A stretch of 64,000 nucleotides of DNA from Firmicutes bacterium OM04-13BH. Its GTDB lineage: Bacteria > Bacillota > Clostridia > Lachnospirales > Lachnospiraceae. Shown in pieces: positions 42,177 to 53,245 of this stretch (position 1 is its first letter; each line of letters begins with the position of its first letter). The stretch spans positions 186,001-250,000 of the forward strand of contig QULP01000004.1 of the NCBI GenBank assembly GCA_003481745.1. Direction: 5' to 3'. Below the pieces are notes generated by a model. That model searched no databases, was not told the DNA's origin, and saw only the letters and a list, made by a program, of their open reading frames with translations. A program made the translations under genes and the position numbers.

Positions 42177-43955
42177 TTACTCTTCCCGTTCTAATTGTTT
42201 CAGCAGATATCTTCCTACAATCCCTGAAAATCCTGCCACATCCCGAATATAGGCAAAATCTTTTCCAAAGATCTTTTTTTCTGCCGGTAAATCTTTCTCT
42301 TCTCCTGCAAATACTCCAAGCACACAAACACCTTTACTTCGTAATTTACGTACTTCAAATGCAGTATCTGAAATCGCATACTTTCCCTGATAGGGTTGTG
42401 GATTTCTTGCATTTGGACGGTTTAAAATCACATCATAAGGTCGTCCGTCACTTAGTACAATCAGAATCTTATGTTCCTCTTCCCGATTTAACAATTCATA
42501 CCCTGCTGCCTTAATTGCCAACCCATCGCGGTTATTGGAAGACGTATTATATTCAAAAATATTTTCATTGGCACTTCTATCATCTTCATATTCCCGAAAA
42601 CGGTGCAAAATCGTATAATCCCAGAAGGTGCAAAAACTCATAACCCGATGTGGAACATTTGCGATGCTCAATGCTTCACTTAAAATATATGCCTGCATCG
42701 CCACCTGCCCCTGCCGTTTTCTCTGTGAGCCACTTGCATCAATTAAAACATCCACTACAAAATCACTGTTATCGTGATTTAGTTTTCTTAAAAACACTCT
42801 TGAATCATGACTTCTTCCAATTCTCCAAAGACGTGACGGCACAATTCTTCCCCTGTCAGATATTGTTTCCTGTACTTCATCACGCATCACCAGTGCTTTT
42901 TTTAGCATATCTGAGAGCTGTCGGATGTTATTTTTCACCATCCTGTGATTGTTATAATATTCATAGCGGTTTTTATCTCGCTGTTTTTTTGCATACTCAT
43001 ACTGATAATTACGAAGAACCGCATGTTTTAATACTCCTTCTGTAAAATACAGACTGCAGTCACTGTGAATTCCACGACATAATAACAGGTTTCGTCTTTT
43101 CTCTTCAGTTTCAGAAAGATATCCAATTCCGTAATTTCGCTGAACGTAACTGTGCATCTTAGAAAGTGCCTCTTCATCTACAACCAAAATTTTCTTTTTC
43201 TGACTTGTCTCTTCTTCGGATTCTTCTTTCTTTGTCTCCTGGTTTAATTCCATTTTATCCAAATTGGTCATTGCTTCATTTATATGTTCCAGATAGGTGC
43301 CAAAGCTCTCTTCTAATGCCTCTTCTTCCAGATAATCTTTCCAGGAAAACTCGGCAAGCTCTTCCAGCGAAACTGCAAGTACCGTTTCAAGATTTCCATA
43401 ACGTTTTTCAAAATTAGGATCTACCATAGCGTTATATAACTTATCTATCGTGTGAATCAGCTCTATCGTTTCTTTTGCATCAGAAAGTGCCTGAACCTGT
43501 TCCATAAATGCTCTCATCCGGTTTGTAGCAGGCTCAGAACCGTTTAAACATTCTTTAAACAGCATTAGCTTCAAACGCCCTGGCTCAGAAGCTGCAAGGC
43601 GTGAAAAATCCATTTCCAGTATATCTTCAAGCGCCTCTTTTCGGATTTCTTTGATTCCTTCCCGCTCTTTTGTAATCCGCTCGGCTACCGACCATTCAAT
43701 ACAAAGCTGTGCAAGGCTCATAAGAGGCCCTTCTTCCCCATGCAGATAGATTTTCTTCATTAAGTATAAAGAAAGCTCTTCTCTGTTAAAATAACGTGCA
43801 AATGCGCCCTGTTTGATTCCGTCATAAAGCCCAACTGCATGAGAACGATGATAACTCTCAATGTCTGGTTTTACATCCAGCGTATAATCTCCACTTACCG
43901 TCCAAATCAGATTTTTGATCCGGTTTTCTAATTCCAATTCAAATTCTTCTCTCAT
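42177..43955 (-). CDS. VWA-domain protein (CobT/YehP-like)
   Basis: A 592-residue protein. The first 390 residues are helical and charged; the C-terminal von Willebrand A domain has a MIDAS metal site, DASGS in VDVLIDASGSQRKR, and LSDGRPYDV. Such proteins work with MoxR-type ATPases, here encoded directly upstream with a four-base overlap, as metal-insertion or complex-remodelling chaperones. The target is unknown. Confidence 0.88.
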   Translation of the reverse strand: MREEFELELENRIKNLIWTVSGDYTLDVKPDIESYHRSHAVGLYDGIKQGAFARYFNREELSLYLMKKIYLHGEEGPLMSLAQLCIEWSVAERITKEREGIKEIRKEALEDILEMDFSRLAASEPGRLKLMLFKECLNGSEPATNRMRAFMEQVQALSDAKETIELIHTIDKLYNAMVDPNFEKRYGNLETVLAVSLEELAEFSWKDYLEEEALEESFGTYLEHINEAMTNLDKMELNQETKKEESEEETSQKKKILVVDEEALSKMHSYVQRNYGIGYLSETEEKRRNLLLCRGIHSDCSLYFTEGVLKHAVLRNYQYEYAKKQRDKNRYEYYNNHRMVKNNIRQLSDMLKKALVMRDEVQETISDRGRIVPSRLWRIGRSHDSRVFLRKLNHDNSDFVVDVLIDASGSQRKRQGQVAMQAYILSEALSIANVPHRVMSFCTFWDYTILHRFREYEDDRSANENIFEYNTSSNNRDGLAIKAAGYELLNREEEHKILIVLSDGRPYDVILNRPNARNPQPYQGKYAISDTAFEVRKLRSKGVCVLGVFAGEEKDLPAEKKIFGKDFAYIRDVAGFSGIVGRYLLKQLEREE

Positions 43956-44881
43956 TCAAATACATCCCCTGGATTCCAGGACTCCGGTATTCTTGTCATT
44001 ACGACATCCTGCACAATTTCCTTCTCAAAAATATCAAAGCATTTATTTACAACTCCCATTTTCACTGCGAGGGACGGTTTTAATCCGCAGGAAATCGTGC
44101 GCAGTGCCCCAATCATCCCTCGCAAATCCAATGCTTTTGTTGTAATCTCGCTGTTATCTGCCTTTAACTGCAAATCCAAGAAGAGTCCAATCCATTGCTT
44201 TAACGCTTCCTCTTTGATAGTTGGAAATTTCGTTTTAAAAACGTACTCAAGTGTCTCTTCATTCTGACCCGGCATATCTATCACAAGGAAGCGGGAAACT
44301 AATGCTTCATTTAACTCTTTTGTTCCTGCATAACCATAATTCATCGTTCCGATAAAACGTGTTGCGTCGTCCATCTCAATTTTATCATATCCCGGCACAT
44401 CAATACTTCTTCTATGATCGAGGGTAGCATGTAAAACGGAGACTGCATCATTTTTTGCCATATTAATCTCATCAAGGATTCCAAAACCACCATATTCGGC
44501 ACAGCGGTAGATACTTCCCTTTCTTAATTTGACTTCATTATTTTCAAAGGTATCTGTACCAATTAAATCTCCACTGTCTGTATTGACATGAAAGGAAATA
44601 TTATAAACCGGTCTTGCGAAAATCCATGCCAGATTCTCAGCCAGTATATTTTTACCGGTTGCCTTTGGCCCTGTTAAGAGCAGATTTTCTCCCTTTAATA
44701 AAGTTGCAATTCCCATCTCTAATACTTCTTTTCCAAAAAATGCCATATCTGGCTTTATAATACGGTTTTTCACCCTCTCATCCACTTTATGTTCCGCACG
44801 AAATTCTGCAACCGCTTCAATCAATCCCTTATCTACTTTTTGTTCCTCTAAAACCTTAAGTTCTTGTTCCATTTTCTCCAT
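43952..44881 (-). CDS. MoxR-family AAA ATPase
   Basis: A 309-residue AAA+ protein. Walker A GPKATGKN, Walker B GILDEINMA, sensor/arginine-finger segment LNEALVSRFLVIDMP. It pairs with the VWA-domain protein; in such MoxR-VWA couples the ATPase drives remodelling of a client enzyme. ATG 44881; the stop overlaps the VWA start in ATGA. Confidence 0.9.
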   Translation of the reverse strand: MEKMEQELKVLEEQKVDKGLIEAVAEFRAEHKVDERVKNRIIKPDMAFFGKEVLEMGIATLLKGENLLLTGPKATGKNILAENLAWIFARPVYNISFHVNTDSGDLIGTDTFENNEVKLRKGSIYRCAEYGGFGILDEINMAKNDAVSVLHATLDHRRSIDVPGYDKIEMDDATRFIGTMNYGYAGTKELNEALVSRFLVIDMPGQNEETLEYVFKTKFPTIKEEALKQWIGLFLDLQLKADNSEITTKALDLRGMIGALRTISCGLKPSLAVKMGVVNKCFDIFEKEIVQDVVMTRIPESWNPGDVFE

Positions 44882-45049
44882 CCTGTATTTTTTTACTTTT
44901 ATTCTATTCTATTTCACCATATCCATCTGTTGGATTTCCAACATTTTTGAAAATCAGGCGCTACACTTATCATAGAATAAATTTTTCATATAACTAGAAA
45001 AGGCATCTGGATTTTCCAAATACCCTTTCTTTTTTCTCAATTTCTATTT

Positions 45050-47164
45050 TTATACATCAAATAATAAATCACCATAAGATGGCATCGGCCACATATCTTT
45101 GTCAACAATCATCTCAAGTTCATCAACCGGTGTACGAAGTGCTTCCATTGACGGCATTACTTTTTCATGATAGAACATTGCACTTTCTTTTCCTTCTTCT
45201 TTGGTCAGTGCTTCTTCTGTTACTTTCTTTAATTCATTTAATGCATCTTTTGTTTTCTTTAATAAGGCAGAAGTTTCTCTTAAGAGCTCTGTCTGAACTT
45301 CTACTTCTAAAACACCTGCTGCAACAACCGCATTGATAGAATCTGCAAGCTGTCTTGTATATTTAATCACTGCCGGAATAATCTGTTTGCTTGCCACATC
45401 AATCATAGTCTTAGCTTCAATATTGATTGCTTTTGAGTAAGCTTCGTATTTAATTTCTTTTCTGGATTCCAGTTCTGCTTTTGTAAATACACCAAATTTT
45501 TCAAACAATTCAATGGTCTGTTCGCTTGTCAGTGCTTCTACTGCATCTACCATACATCCGATGTTTGGAAGTCCTCTTCGTTTTGCTTCTTCCACCCATT
45601 CATCTGAATAACCATTTCCATTAAATACAATTCTCTGATGCTCAGTAAAGTTTTTCTTTATCAAATCATGTACAGCCATATCAACGTCTTCTGCATTTTC
45701 CAGTACATCGCAGACTTCTTTAAACGCTTCCGCTACGATTGTATTTAAGACAACATTTGCCGGTGCAATAGAATCTCTTGAACCAACCATACGAAATTCG
45801 AATTTATTACCGGTAAATGCAAATGGTGACGTACGGTTTCTATCGGTTGTATCACGCATAAATTCCGGAATGGATTTTACACCTGTCTCTAATTTTTCAC
45901 TTCCGATACTGTGGTCAGCCATACCTGTTGTAATCAGCTGATTCATAACGTCAGTCAGCTGAGTTCCCAAAAATACAGAAATAATAGCCGGAGGTGCCTC
46001 ATTTGCGCCAAGGCGGTGGTCATTTCCAACATCGGCTGCCGACTCACGAAGCAGAGCTGCATGTTTATCTACCGCTTTTAAAATACAGCTTAATACCAGT
46101 AAAAACTGCACATTTTCATGCGGTGTATTTCCAGGCTCTAACAAATTCACACCTGTATCTGTTGTCAAGGACCAGTTATTATGTTTTCCGGAACCATTGA
46201 CTCCTGCAAACGGCTTCTCATGAAGCAGGCATTTCATTCCATGCTGGCTTGCAACACGTTTTAAGGTCTGCATAATAATCTGATTGTGGTCTACTTCCAC
46301 ATTGACTTCCGCATAAATCGGAGCTAACTCATGCTGTGCCGGAGCAACCTCATTATGCTGTGTTTTAGAAGTTACGCCCAATCTCCATAATTCTTCATTT
46401 ACATGCTTCATATATCCGGAGATTTTCTGACGGATTGTTCCAAGATAATGATCATCCAGTTCCTGACCTTTTGGCGGCATTGCACCAAATAAGGTACGAC
46501 CTGTGAAAGTCAAATCTTTTCTCTGCATAAATTTCTTCTCGTCAACCAGAAAATATTCCTGTTCTGCACCTACAGAAGGAATGACTTTTTTTGCAGTTGT
46601 GTCTCCAAACAGACGGATCAGACGCATTGCCTGTTTATCAATTGCCTGCATCGAACGAAGCAGCGGAGTTTTCTGGTCAAGTGCCTCTCCTGTATAAGAA
46701 CAGAATGCGGTTGGAATACATAAGGTTGCCCCTGCTGCATCATGTCTTACAAATGCCGGTGAAGTACAATCCCATGCTGTATATCCTCTGGCTTCAAATG
46801 TCGCACGAAGACCGCCTGATGGAAAAGATGATGCATCCGGTTCACCTTTAATCAGTTCCTTTCCTGAAAAGCTCATAAGGACTTTTCCTGATGGAAGCGG
46901 TGCAGTAATGAACGAATCATGTTTCTCGGCTGTTACTCCGGTAAGCGGCTGAAACCAATGTGTATAATGTGTTGCACCTTTTTCAATCGCCCATTCTTTC
47001 ATCTCATGTGCAATGACATCTGCCATCTCAAGAGACAATTCTTTTCCCTCCAGAATTGTCTGTTTTAATTCCTTATATACTTTTTTTGGAAGTCGCTGCT
47101 GCATAACAGAATCGTTAAACACATCTTCTCCAAAAATTTCAGTGACTTTAATGTTTTCACTCAT
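45050..47164 (-). CDS. glnN: Glutamine synthetase type III
   Basis: A 704-residue enzyme of the GSIII class, much longer than type I (about 450). Conserved GS motifs include [25 protein letters not shown] and [13 protein letters not shown]; the opening [18 protein letters not shown] is typical of GlnN. It makes glutamine from glutamate, ammonium and ATP in the cytosol. GlnN is the normal form in many Bacteroidetes and Lachnospiraceae. A single gene with no obvious operon partner. Confidence 0.95.
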   Translation of the reverse strand: MSENIKVTEIFGEDVFNDSVMQQRLPKKVYKELKQTILEGKELSLEMADVIAHEMKEWAIEKGATHYTHWFQPLTGVTAEKHDSFITAPLPSGKVLMSFSGKELIKGEPDASSFPSGGLRATFEARGYTAWDCTSPAFVRHDAAGATLCIPTAFCSYTGEALDQKTPLLRSMQAIDKQAMRLIRLFGDTTAKKVIPSVGAEQEYFLVDEKKFMQRKDLTFTGRTLFGAMPPKGQELDDHYLGTIRQKISGYMKHVNEELWRLGVTSKTQHNEVAPAQHELAPIYAEVNVEVDHNQIIMQTLKRVASQHGMKCLLHEKPFAGVNGSGKHNNWSLTTDTGVNLLEPGNTPHENVQFLLVLSCILKAVDKHAALLRESAADVGNDHRLGANEAPPAIISVFLGTQLTDVMNQLITTGMADHSIGSEKLETGVKSIPEFMRDTTDRNRTSPFAFTGNKFEFRMVGSRDSIAPANVVLNTIVAEAFKEVCDVLENAEDVDMAVHDLIKKNFTEHQRIVFNGNGYSDEWVEEAKRRGLPNIGCMVDAVEALTSEQTIELFEKFGVFTKAELESRKEIKYEAYSKAINIEAKTMIDVASKQIIPAVIKYTRQLADSINAVVAAGVLEVEVQTELLRETSALLKKTKDALNELKKVTEEALTKEEGKESAMFYHEKVMPSMEALRTPVDELEMIVDKDMWPMPSYGDLLFDV

Positions 47165-47253
47165 TCGACTATCCTCCTGTATTATGTGCCTAAAAGCTGT
47201 TTCTACGATACCTCATATAAGAAAAAAAAGCAAGTGGAATTTTCAGATATCGC

Positions 47254-47805
47254 TTACCAAAATGCAAAGAAAGCTAAAAGTAAAAGACAAATCCCACCAA
47301 CCCAGGACAAATCTTTTTTATAAAACTTTGCACAGCGTTTTCCAAGTTTCCACCCGATTTCCATCATAAAAATCCCCCAAAGAAATGCCCCTGCAATCAG
47401 CATCCAGCGTACTCCTTCTAAAAGTCCTGCTCCCATTCCAACTGCCACGCTGTCAATAGACAGTGCCACTGCCAGAATAATCCCACTCATAAAATTTAAT
47501 TTTCTTGTTTTTTTCGTCATATTCTGCTTTTGTATCTGAACAGAGTGATAAATCTGGTATCCTCCCATTCCACCAAGTAAAACTCCTGCCAGAACATCTG
47601 TTGTCCTGCCTTCGATAAAATGAGAAAAACCATTTCCTATCCAGACCGCCATTCCCAACATTCCGCTCATAACCAGATTCATCCCTGCAACTACCGAAAA
47701 TGAAATCTTAATACGGCTTGCCCCATACGAAAAACTGACCATGAATGAATCCATGGTCAGTGCAAAAATCAATATACTGTTTTTCAAAAAATCCTCTATA
47801 TTCAT
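47254..47805 (-). CDS. YtaF/MntP-like membrane transporter
   Basis: A 183-residue protein with about six helices and two repeat-like copies of an Asp-Ser motif: FALTMDSFMVSFSYGAS near the start and AVALSIDSVAVGMGAG in the middle. This is the MntP/YtaF pattern of manganese-exporter-related proteins; the sporulation-linked YtaF subgroup is likely. Substrate not proven. Confidence 0.8.
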   Translation of the reverse strand: MNIEDFLKNSILIFALTMDSFMVSFSYGASRIKISFSVVAGMNLVMSGMLGMAVWIGNGFSHFIEGRTTDVLAGVLLGGMGGYQIYHSVQIQKQNMTKKTRKLNFMSGIILAVALSIDSVAVGMGAGLLEGVRWMLIAGAFLWGIFMMEIGWKLGKRCAKFYKKDLSWVGGICLLLLAFFAFW

Positions 47806-47980
47806 ATCCGTTCAGCATCCACTTTTTTTATTATACTATGATAATAAAAAGAAAAAGTCCGATGCCTTTTACGTTTTATTTACTGATACAGCATAAATTA
47901 AGCAGCTGCTATATTGACGCCAAGTGATTTTCTGCTATACAAGGCAAAAGAATAAAACATCAGGCAAGTCAATATGGTAG

Positions 47981-48913
47981 TTACTTAATATTCCCTGTAT
48001 TAGCTTGAATCAACGGCACTTTCTCATCTTTTTTCAATATAATGTTCACCGCATGATTCATATTTTGGATTTCCACCTCTCGATGTTCTCCACCAAATTC
48101 TCCATCCAAAGTCCAGGAAATCTGTGTCTCCGAAGTAATTTTAAGGTAAGAAGTCTTAAAAGACTCAATGTTGGAAGTATCCGCTCCTCCTAAAAGAGCT
48201 GTAATAATCTCATTTAACTCCAGAATATTTTTCGGACGACGTATCAGTAATACTTCAAACACACCATCATCCAGCAATACATCTGGTCCGGTTAGTTTTC
48301 GGAATCCACCAACGGATGTCGCATTGCTGACCATTCCGAAAATAAAATCTCCCTCGAAACTGGTATCCTTTGTTTCTACCTTAAGCTGATAAGAAGCAAT
48401 ATTAAATAATCTCTGTGTTCCTTCTAATATATAGGCTGCATGTCCTAAAATATTTTTTAAGTCCTGATTAGTCTCATAAGAAACATCTGTAAATAAACCA
48501 AATGCTGCAATATAAACAAAAAAGTCATCATTAAATTTCCCGACATCAAAAGCATGTGGAATGCCCTCTACAATATCTGTAGCCGCCTGTAACATATTTT
48601 TTGAAACATGAAGACTATTTGCAAAATCATTCGTACTTCCTGCCGGTATGTAACCAAGTAACGTTTTATGATTTCCCTCCATCAATCCTGTTACCACTTC
48701 ATCAAGAGTCCCATCTCCTCCACTTGCCACAATCAGGTCGAAATCCCCTGCTCTTTTTTTCGCAACCCGAAGTCCATCCTGATATGCCTGGGTAGAATGT
48801 ACTGTTACCTCATATCCGCCTTTTATAAAAATATCTATAATATCAATCAGACGTGATTTAATACTTCCTTTTCCTGCTCTTGCATTAAAAATAAACAGTA
48901 ATTTTTTTTCCAT
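47981..48913 (-). CDS. YegS/BmrU-family lipid kinase
   Basis: A 310-residue diacylglycerol-kinase-catalytic-domain protein. Nucleotide-binding motif VASGGDGTLDEV near residue 65; PAGSTNDFANSL near 92; C-terminal beta-sandwich with LDGEFGGEHREVEI. It phosphorylates a lipid, probably diacylglycerol, at the cytosolic membrane face. Confidence 0.92.
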   Translation of the reverse strand: MEKKLLFIFNARAGKGSIKSRLIDIIDIFIKGGYEVTVHSTQAYQDGLRVAKKRAGDFDLIVASGGDGTLDEVVTGLMEGNHKTLLGYIPAGSTNDFANSLHVSKNMLQAATDIVEGIPHAFDVGKFNDDFFVYIAAFGLFTDVSYETNQDLKNILGHAAYILEGTQRLFNIASYQLKVETKDTSFEGDFIFGMVSNATSVGGFRKLTGPDVLLDDGVFEVLLIRRPKNILELNEIITALLGGADTSNIESFKTSYLKITSETQISWTLDGEFGGEHREVEIQNMNHAVNIILKKDEKVPLIQANTGNIK

Positions 48914-48990
48914 ACGTCTTTCTCCTATAGAACTTTACTTTTCTAATTGATAGAACACCACTTTGTACAAGTATAAAATCAGGACAATAC

Positions 48991-49047
48991 AAAAAAGAAC
49001 ATACAATTCCGGTGCAGCCATACTGTTACCGGAGGTATGTTCTTTTT
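48991..49047 (-). terminator. Terminator of the ribosomal superoperon
   Basis: AAAGAACATAC pairs with GTATGTTCTTT, with an inner CCGGT/ACCGG stem, and is followed on the minus strand by TTTTTTG. It lies about 50 bases past rplQ and closes the long operon. Confidence 0.88.
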
Positions 49048-49095
49048 ACTTCAGCCTAAGGCTGCATTATCTTTTCAATTTGTCCACAACTGAAA

Positions 49096-49632
49096 TTATA
49101 CTAATTCTAATACAACTTCCATTGCTGCATCGCCCTTACGTGGTCCGATTTTGATAATTCTTGTGTAACCACCGTTACGGTCAACGTATTTTGGAGCGAT
49201 TTCTGTAAACATTTTATCTACCATGTCTACATCTTTTGTATTTTTCTTTCTACCAGCAGCAGCTGTTGGAACTTCTTTTACCGGGTAGAAAACTTTTAAC
49301 ATCTGTCTTCTGGCATGTAATCTGGACGGAGCATCTTTTTTGATTTCTTTCTGAACTTCGTCATATACAGTTACTTTTTTACCATCAACAACTTCTTTTA
49401 CTCTTTTTCCACTTTCGTCTTTACGAGCAACTTTTGCAGTTACTGTAACAGTTTCAAAGTTGTCTTTTTCTTTCACTGCCATTGCAATAAGACCTTCCGC
49501 AATTTTGCGAACTTCTTTTGCTCTGGTTTCAGTTGTAACGATTTTTCCATGATATAACAGGCTTGTTACCTGGCTTCTCAGTAACGCTTTTCTCTGGTCA
49601 GATGTTCTGCCTAATTTTCTATATTTAGCCAT
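49096..49632 (-). CDS. rplQ: 50S ribosomal protein L17 (extended form)
   Basis: A 178-residue L17; usual length is about 120. The core is normal ([20 protein letters not shown] and ending [20 protein letters not shown]), with an insertion of about 55 residues between [10 protein letters not shown] and RLHARRQ. ATG 49632 is chosen on the [10 protein letters not shown] opening. Last gene of the superoperon, after rpoA as usual. Confidence 0.95.
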   Translation of the reverse strand: MAKYRKLGRTSDQRKALLRSQVTSLLYHGKIVTTETRAKEVRKIAEGLIAMAVKEKDNFETVTVTAKVARKDESGKRVKEVVDGKKVTVYDEVQKEIKKDAPSRLHARRQMLKVFYPVKEVPTAAAGRKKNTKDVDMVDKMFTEIAPKYVDRNGGYTRIIKIGPRKGDAAMEVVLELV

Positions 49633-49724
49633 TTTAATATTTCCTCCATTTGTGGAACAATGAGCCATGCTTCTTCGGTCTTACTGGCTCATTGCTTATA
49701 TTCCATAAATTCTCTTTACTTGGT

Positions 49725-50684
49725 TTACTCATCACTTGGGTTCAACTGTAAACCTAACTCTTTTAATTTTGCAAGTACTTCTTCAAGTGATTTACGTCCG
49801 AGATTACGAACTTTCATCATATCATCTGAAGTACGGTTGCAAAGTTCTTCTACTGTATTAATGCCTGCACGTTTTAAGCAGTTATAAGAACGAACAGATA
49901 ACTCTAATTCATCAATGTTCATTTCGAGAACTTTTTCTTTTTCATTATCTTCTTTCTCAATCATGACCTCTGCTGTTTTTGCACTTTCAGACAGGTCAAT
50001 AAAGAGGCTTAAATGCTCGCTCAGGACTTTTGCTGCAAGACTGACTGCCTCATCAGCATCCAAAGTACCATTGGTATAAATATCCAGTGTCAGTTTATCA
50101 AAGTCTGTAACCTGTCCAACACGGGTATTTTCAACAGTCATATTTACACGCTCTACCGGAGTATAAATTGCATCAACTGCAATCACACCAATCGGCATGT
50201 CGTCCGTTTTTCCTTTATCAGAGCTAACATATCCACGACCTTTTGTAATTGTAAGTTCTGCATTAAACTTACATCCTGCTCCACCATTCAATGTAGCAAT
50301 TACCTGATCCGGATTCAGGATTTCAATATCCTGATCTGCCTGGATATCTGCGCCCTTAACAACGCCTTCTCCATCAAACTCAATATATGCAGTTTTTGGT
50401 TCTGCGCTGTCACTTGTGTTCTTAATTGCCAGGTTTTTCAGATTCATGATAATCTCTGTCATATCTTCTTTTACACCTGGAATGGAACTGAATTCATGCA
50501 GAACACCATCAATTTTAACCTGGCTTACAGCAGCACCTGGTAAGGAAGAAAGCATAATTCTTCTTAAAGAGTTGCCGAGTGTAATACCATAACCTCTTTC
50601 AAGTGGTTCCACAACAAATTTCCCATATCTCTTATCATCAGACATTTCTGTGATTTGAATTTTGGGTTTGTTAAAATCGAACAT
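49725..50684 (-). CDS. rpoA: DNA-directed RNA polymerase subunit alpha
   Basis: A 319-residue subunit. The N-terminal assembly domain contains [20 protein letters not shown]; the C-terminal DNA/activator-binding domain has [16 protein letters not shown] and [13 protein letters not shown]. The dimer scaffolds RNA polymerase. It lies between rpsD and rplQ, its usual place in the alpha operon. Confidence 0.98.
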   Translation of the reverse strand: MFDFNKPKIQITEMSDDKRYGKFVVEPLERGYGITLGNSLRRIMLSSLPGAAVSQVKIDGVLHEFSSIPGVKEDMTEIIMNLKNLAIKNTSDSAEPKTAYIEFDGEGVVKGADIQADQDIEILNPDQVIATLNGGAGCKFNAELTITKGRGYVSSDKGKTDDMPIGVIAVDAIYTPVERVNMTVENTRVGQVTDFDKLTLDIYTNGTLDADEAVSLAAKVLSEHLSLFIDLSESAKTAEVMIEKEDNEKEKVLEMNIDELELSVRSYNCLKRAGINTVEELCNRTSDDMMKVRNLGRKSLEEVLAKLKELGLQLNPSDE

Positions 50685-50710
50685 GCAAAGCCCTCCTTGC
50701 TACGTGCATC

Positions 50711-51304
50711 TTATTTAGAATATAATTCGACGATTAACATCTCATCAACCGGTACGTCGATTTCTTCTCTTGTAGGAAGTGCTTTCACTTCGCCTTTCAG
50801 AGCTTCCTGATCAACATCTAACCAAGCCGGTACAAGACGTCCGCCTGTTACTTCCACGATATCTTTGTATCTCTGGGAAGATTTACATTTTTCTTTAATT
50901 TCGATAACATCGCCAACTTTTACAAGGTAAGATGGGATATTAACCTGTTTTCCGTTAACCATTACATGTTTGTGGTCAACAATCTGTCTAGCTTCTTTTC
51001 TTGTTCTGGCAAGACCAAGACGGAAAACTACATTGTCCAGACGAGTTTCCAGCATAATCATCAGGTTTTCACCAGTCTGACCCTGTTTCTGGTCAGCTTT
51101 TTTATAGTAGTTACGGAAAGGTTTTTCCAGAACACCATAGATGAATTTTGCTTTCTGTTTTTCTCTTAACTGAAGTCCGTATTCGGACATTTTTCTATTT
51201 GCTCTTTTTAACTGTCTTGTTGATTTTTTGTCAATTCCTAAATAAATCGGATCAAGACCAAGGGATCTACATCTTTTAAGAACTGGTACTCTATTCACTG
51301 CCAT
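50711..51304 (-). CDS. rpsD: 30S ribosomal protein S4
   Basis: A 197-residue protein with the S4 RNA-binding motif ([40 protein letters not shown]). An early assembly protein that binds 16S rRNA. In several bacteria it also represses the alpha operon; the unusual leader before rpsM could be its site. Confidence 0.98.
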   Translation of the reverse strand: MAVNRVPVLKRCRSLGLDPIYLGIDKKSTRQLKRANRKMSEYGLQLREKQKAKFIYGVLEKPFRNYYKKADQKQGQTGENLMIMLETRLDNVVFRLGLARTRKEARQIVDHKHVMVNGKQVNIPSYLVKVGDVIEIKEKCKSSQRYKDIVEVTGGRLVPAWLDVDQEALKGEVKALPTREEIDVPVDEMLIVELYSK

Positions 51305-51322
51305 GATTAATTAACCTCCTAA

Positions 51323-51715
51323 TTAGACTCTTCTACGTTTTGGTGGACGGCAACCGTTATGTGGTACCGGTGTTACGTCGCAGATGCTTGTAACTTCCAG
51401 ACCGCAGGCAGACAGCGCACGGATTGCTGCTTCTCTTCCTGAACCTGGTCCTTTTACGAAAACGTCAACAGTCTTAAGACCATGAATTAATGCTGCTTTT
51501 GTAGCAGTCTCTGCAGCCATCTGTGCTGCATAAGGAGTAGATTTCCTTGAACCTTTAAATCCCAGACCACCTGCACTTGCCCATGATAAAGCATTTCCTT
51601 CAGCATCTGTCAATGTAACGATTGTATTGTTGAAAGATGACTGGATATGTGCCTGTCCGCGTTCAACGTTTTTCTTAACACGCTTTTTTGTCACTTTTTT
51701 TGTAACTTTAGCCAT
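51323..51715 (-). CDS. rpsK: 30S ribosomal protein S11
   Basis: A 130-residue protein ending in the typical [16 protein letters not shown]. Part of the platform of the small subunit near the mRNA exit. Alpha operon, between rpsM and rpsD. Confidence 0.98.
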   Translation of the reverse strand: MAKVTKKVTKKRVKKNVERGQAHIQSSFNNTIVTLTDAEGNALSWASAGGLGFKGSRKSTPYAAQMAAETATKAALIHGLKTVDVFVKGPGSGREAAIRALSACGLEVTSICDVTPVPHNGCRPPKRRRV

Positions 51716-51799
51716 TTCTAAACTAACCTACTTTCTCAAATATTTCAAATCATCATGTTATCATTTGCTTTAATTTTTCATCTAAAATTTAAAGCTTAA

Positions 51800-52171
51800 T
51801 TATTTTTTCTTATTAGCAACAGTTCTCTTCGGACCTTTTCTTGTTCTGGCATTTGTTTTTGTCTTCTGTCCACGAACAGGAAGTCCTTTTCTATGACGGA
51901 TTCCTCTGTAGCATCCGATTTCCTGTAATCTCTTGATGTTAAGAGCGATTTCTCTTCTTAAATCACCTTCTACATTGATGTTTAATTCATCAATTGCATC
52001 ACGGATTTTACCAACTTCTTCGTCAGTTAAATCTCTGCAACGAGTATCAGGATTAATTCCTGCCTGCTCTAAGATACGGTCAGCACTTGTTCTACCAATT
52101 CCGTAGATATAAGTCAGACCAATTTCAACACGTTTTTCTCTTGGTAAGTCTACACCAGCTATACGAGCCAT
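51800..52171 (-). CDS. rpsM: 30S ribosomal protein S13
   Basis: A 123-residue protein opening [20 protein letters not shown], with the helix-two-turn-helix and basic tail ending [13 protein letters not shown]. It contacts tRNA and the 50S subunit at the head bridge. Preceded by a 266-base leader with its own likely promoter. Confidence 0.98.
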   Translation of the reverse strand: MARIAGVDLPREKRVEIGLTYIYGIGRTSADRILEQAGINPDTRCRDLTDEEVGKIRDAIDELNINVEGDLRREIALNIKRLQEIGCYRGIRHRKGLPVRGQKTKTNARTRKGPKRTVANKKK

Positions 52172-52437
52172 GTACTTGTTCCTCCATTGTTCTAATAAAT
52201 ATTGTTCCTAATTGAGACACATTGAAAATGACGGTTTCATGTGTCCAGCCGCAAATAAATTTCACACAGCCTTTCCGAATCATACAGTCCGGTATTAAGC
52301 AATATTCTGCAATCATCCTCTCGGTAGGACGACAAACGTGATAATATTACTATATTTAATCAGTATAAACAACGCATCCACGTGGTTCATACTGCAGCCG
52401 CACTAAAATAAAACTACACAAACTTTTCCTCGTCTAA
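52172..52437 (-). promoter_or_regulatory. Leader and promoter region of the alpha operon
   Basis: No gene. On the minus strand TTGTTT (52372-52367) and TAATAT (52349-52344) are 17 bases apart, a likely promoter. About 165 transcribed leader bases would follow, with a TCCT-accgag-AGGA hairpin and the ribosome site GGAGG before rpsM. Leaders here often bind S4 for feedback control. Confidence 0.5.
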
Positions 52438-52551
52438 TTAACCCTGACGCTGTTTGTGTTTCGGGTTTTCACAGATAATTCTGATGCTACCTTTTCTTTT
52501 GATAACTTTGCATTTTTCGCAAATCGGTTTTACAGATGCTCTTACCTTCAC
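52438..52551 (-). CDS. rpmJ: 50S ribosomal protein L36
   Basis: A 37-residue zinc-type L36: [20 protein letters not shown] then [11 protein letters not shown], with ligands Cys 11, 14 and 27 and His 32. The start is GTG 52551 after AAAGGAGGGTTATTCC; there is no ATG at that place, and the longer frame upstream is non-coding. Confidence 0.95.
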   Translation of the reverse strand: MKVRASVKPICEKCKVIKRKGSIRIICENPKHKQRQG

Positions 52552-52734
52552 GGAATAACCCTCCTTTCGTATTTTTGCTGTGCTCTGATTCGAGGGCAAA
52601 AATGCCCGAGCACAAAAGTACGCTTTATATAATAGCACTACTTACATAAGATTGCAAGTGTTTTTTTCAAATTTTTAGCTGCATATCTTTGTACTTTTTT
52701 CAGTACAGATATGCAGCTATTCTTGTCTGTAATC

Positions 52735-52953
52735 TTATTTATCTCTCCAGATAATTCTGCCTTTGCTCAAATCATACGGAGACATTTCAATTGTTACTTT
52801 ATCTCCCGGAAGAATTCGAATAAAGTTCATTCTCAGTTTTCCACTGATATGAGCCAGAATTACGTGTTTGTTTTCCAGTTCCACTTTGAACATTGCATTT
52901 GGTAATTTTTCCAGCACTGTTCCTTCTACTTCAATAACATCTGCTTTTGACAT
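52735..52953 (-). CDS. infA: Translation initiation factor IF-1
   Basis: A 72-residue S1-fold protein ([20 protein letters not shown], then [20 protein letters not shown]). It binds the A site of the 30S subunit during initiation. Three bases from the KOW gene. Confidence 0.98.
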   Translation of the reverse strand: MSKADVIEVEGTVLEKLPNAMFKVELENKHVILAHISGKLRMNFIRILPGDKVTIEMSPYDLSKGRIIWRDK

Positions 52954-52956
52954 AAA

Positions 52957-53232
52957 TCAAACCTCCTGTCCGCTTTTGCGGTTTTTCAATACTCTCTTGA
53001 TACGCTCATTTGTTAATTCATTTCCCTCATCGAGAAGTTTCTGGATTTCGGGAGCAATTTCATAGGCGACCTGAATATGTTTTACTTTTTTCTTTTTCTG
53101 GTTTTCAATTGTACGGATTTTTCCGTCTGCCAGATAAACATATTCACCTTCTGCTTTCATTATCATGTATCTTTTTCCTGTATCATGACCGGCAAGTGAT
53201 ACAGCCGTCATTCCGGTTCCAAGTTTTTTCAT
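52957..53232 (-). CDS. KOW-domain RNA-binding protein
   Basis: A 91-residue protein with a KOW-like segment (VSLAGHDTGKRYMIMKAEGE) and a basic helical tail. Such L14e/L6e-like KOW proteins are encoded between map and infA in many Clostridia. It likely binds RNA, perhaps on the ribosome; function unproven. ATG 53232 is used, since the upstream frame overlaps map. Confidence 0.85.
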   Translation of the reverse strand: MKKLGTGMTAVSLAGHDTGKRYMIMKAEGEYVYLADGKIRTIENQKKKKVKHIQVAYEIAPEIQKLLDEGNELTNERIKRVLKNRKSGQEV

Positions 53233-53245
53233 TAAACCGAACCTC

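Noticed and set aside
50013..50543. Plus-strand frame opposite rpoA and similar frames across the ribosomal genes
   Set aside because: All are antisense to highly conserved genes and have no independent support.
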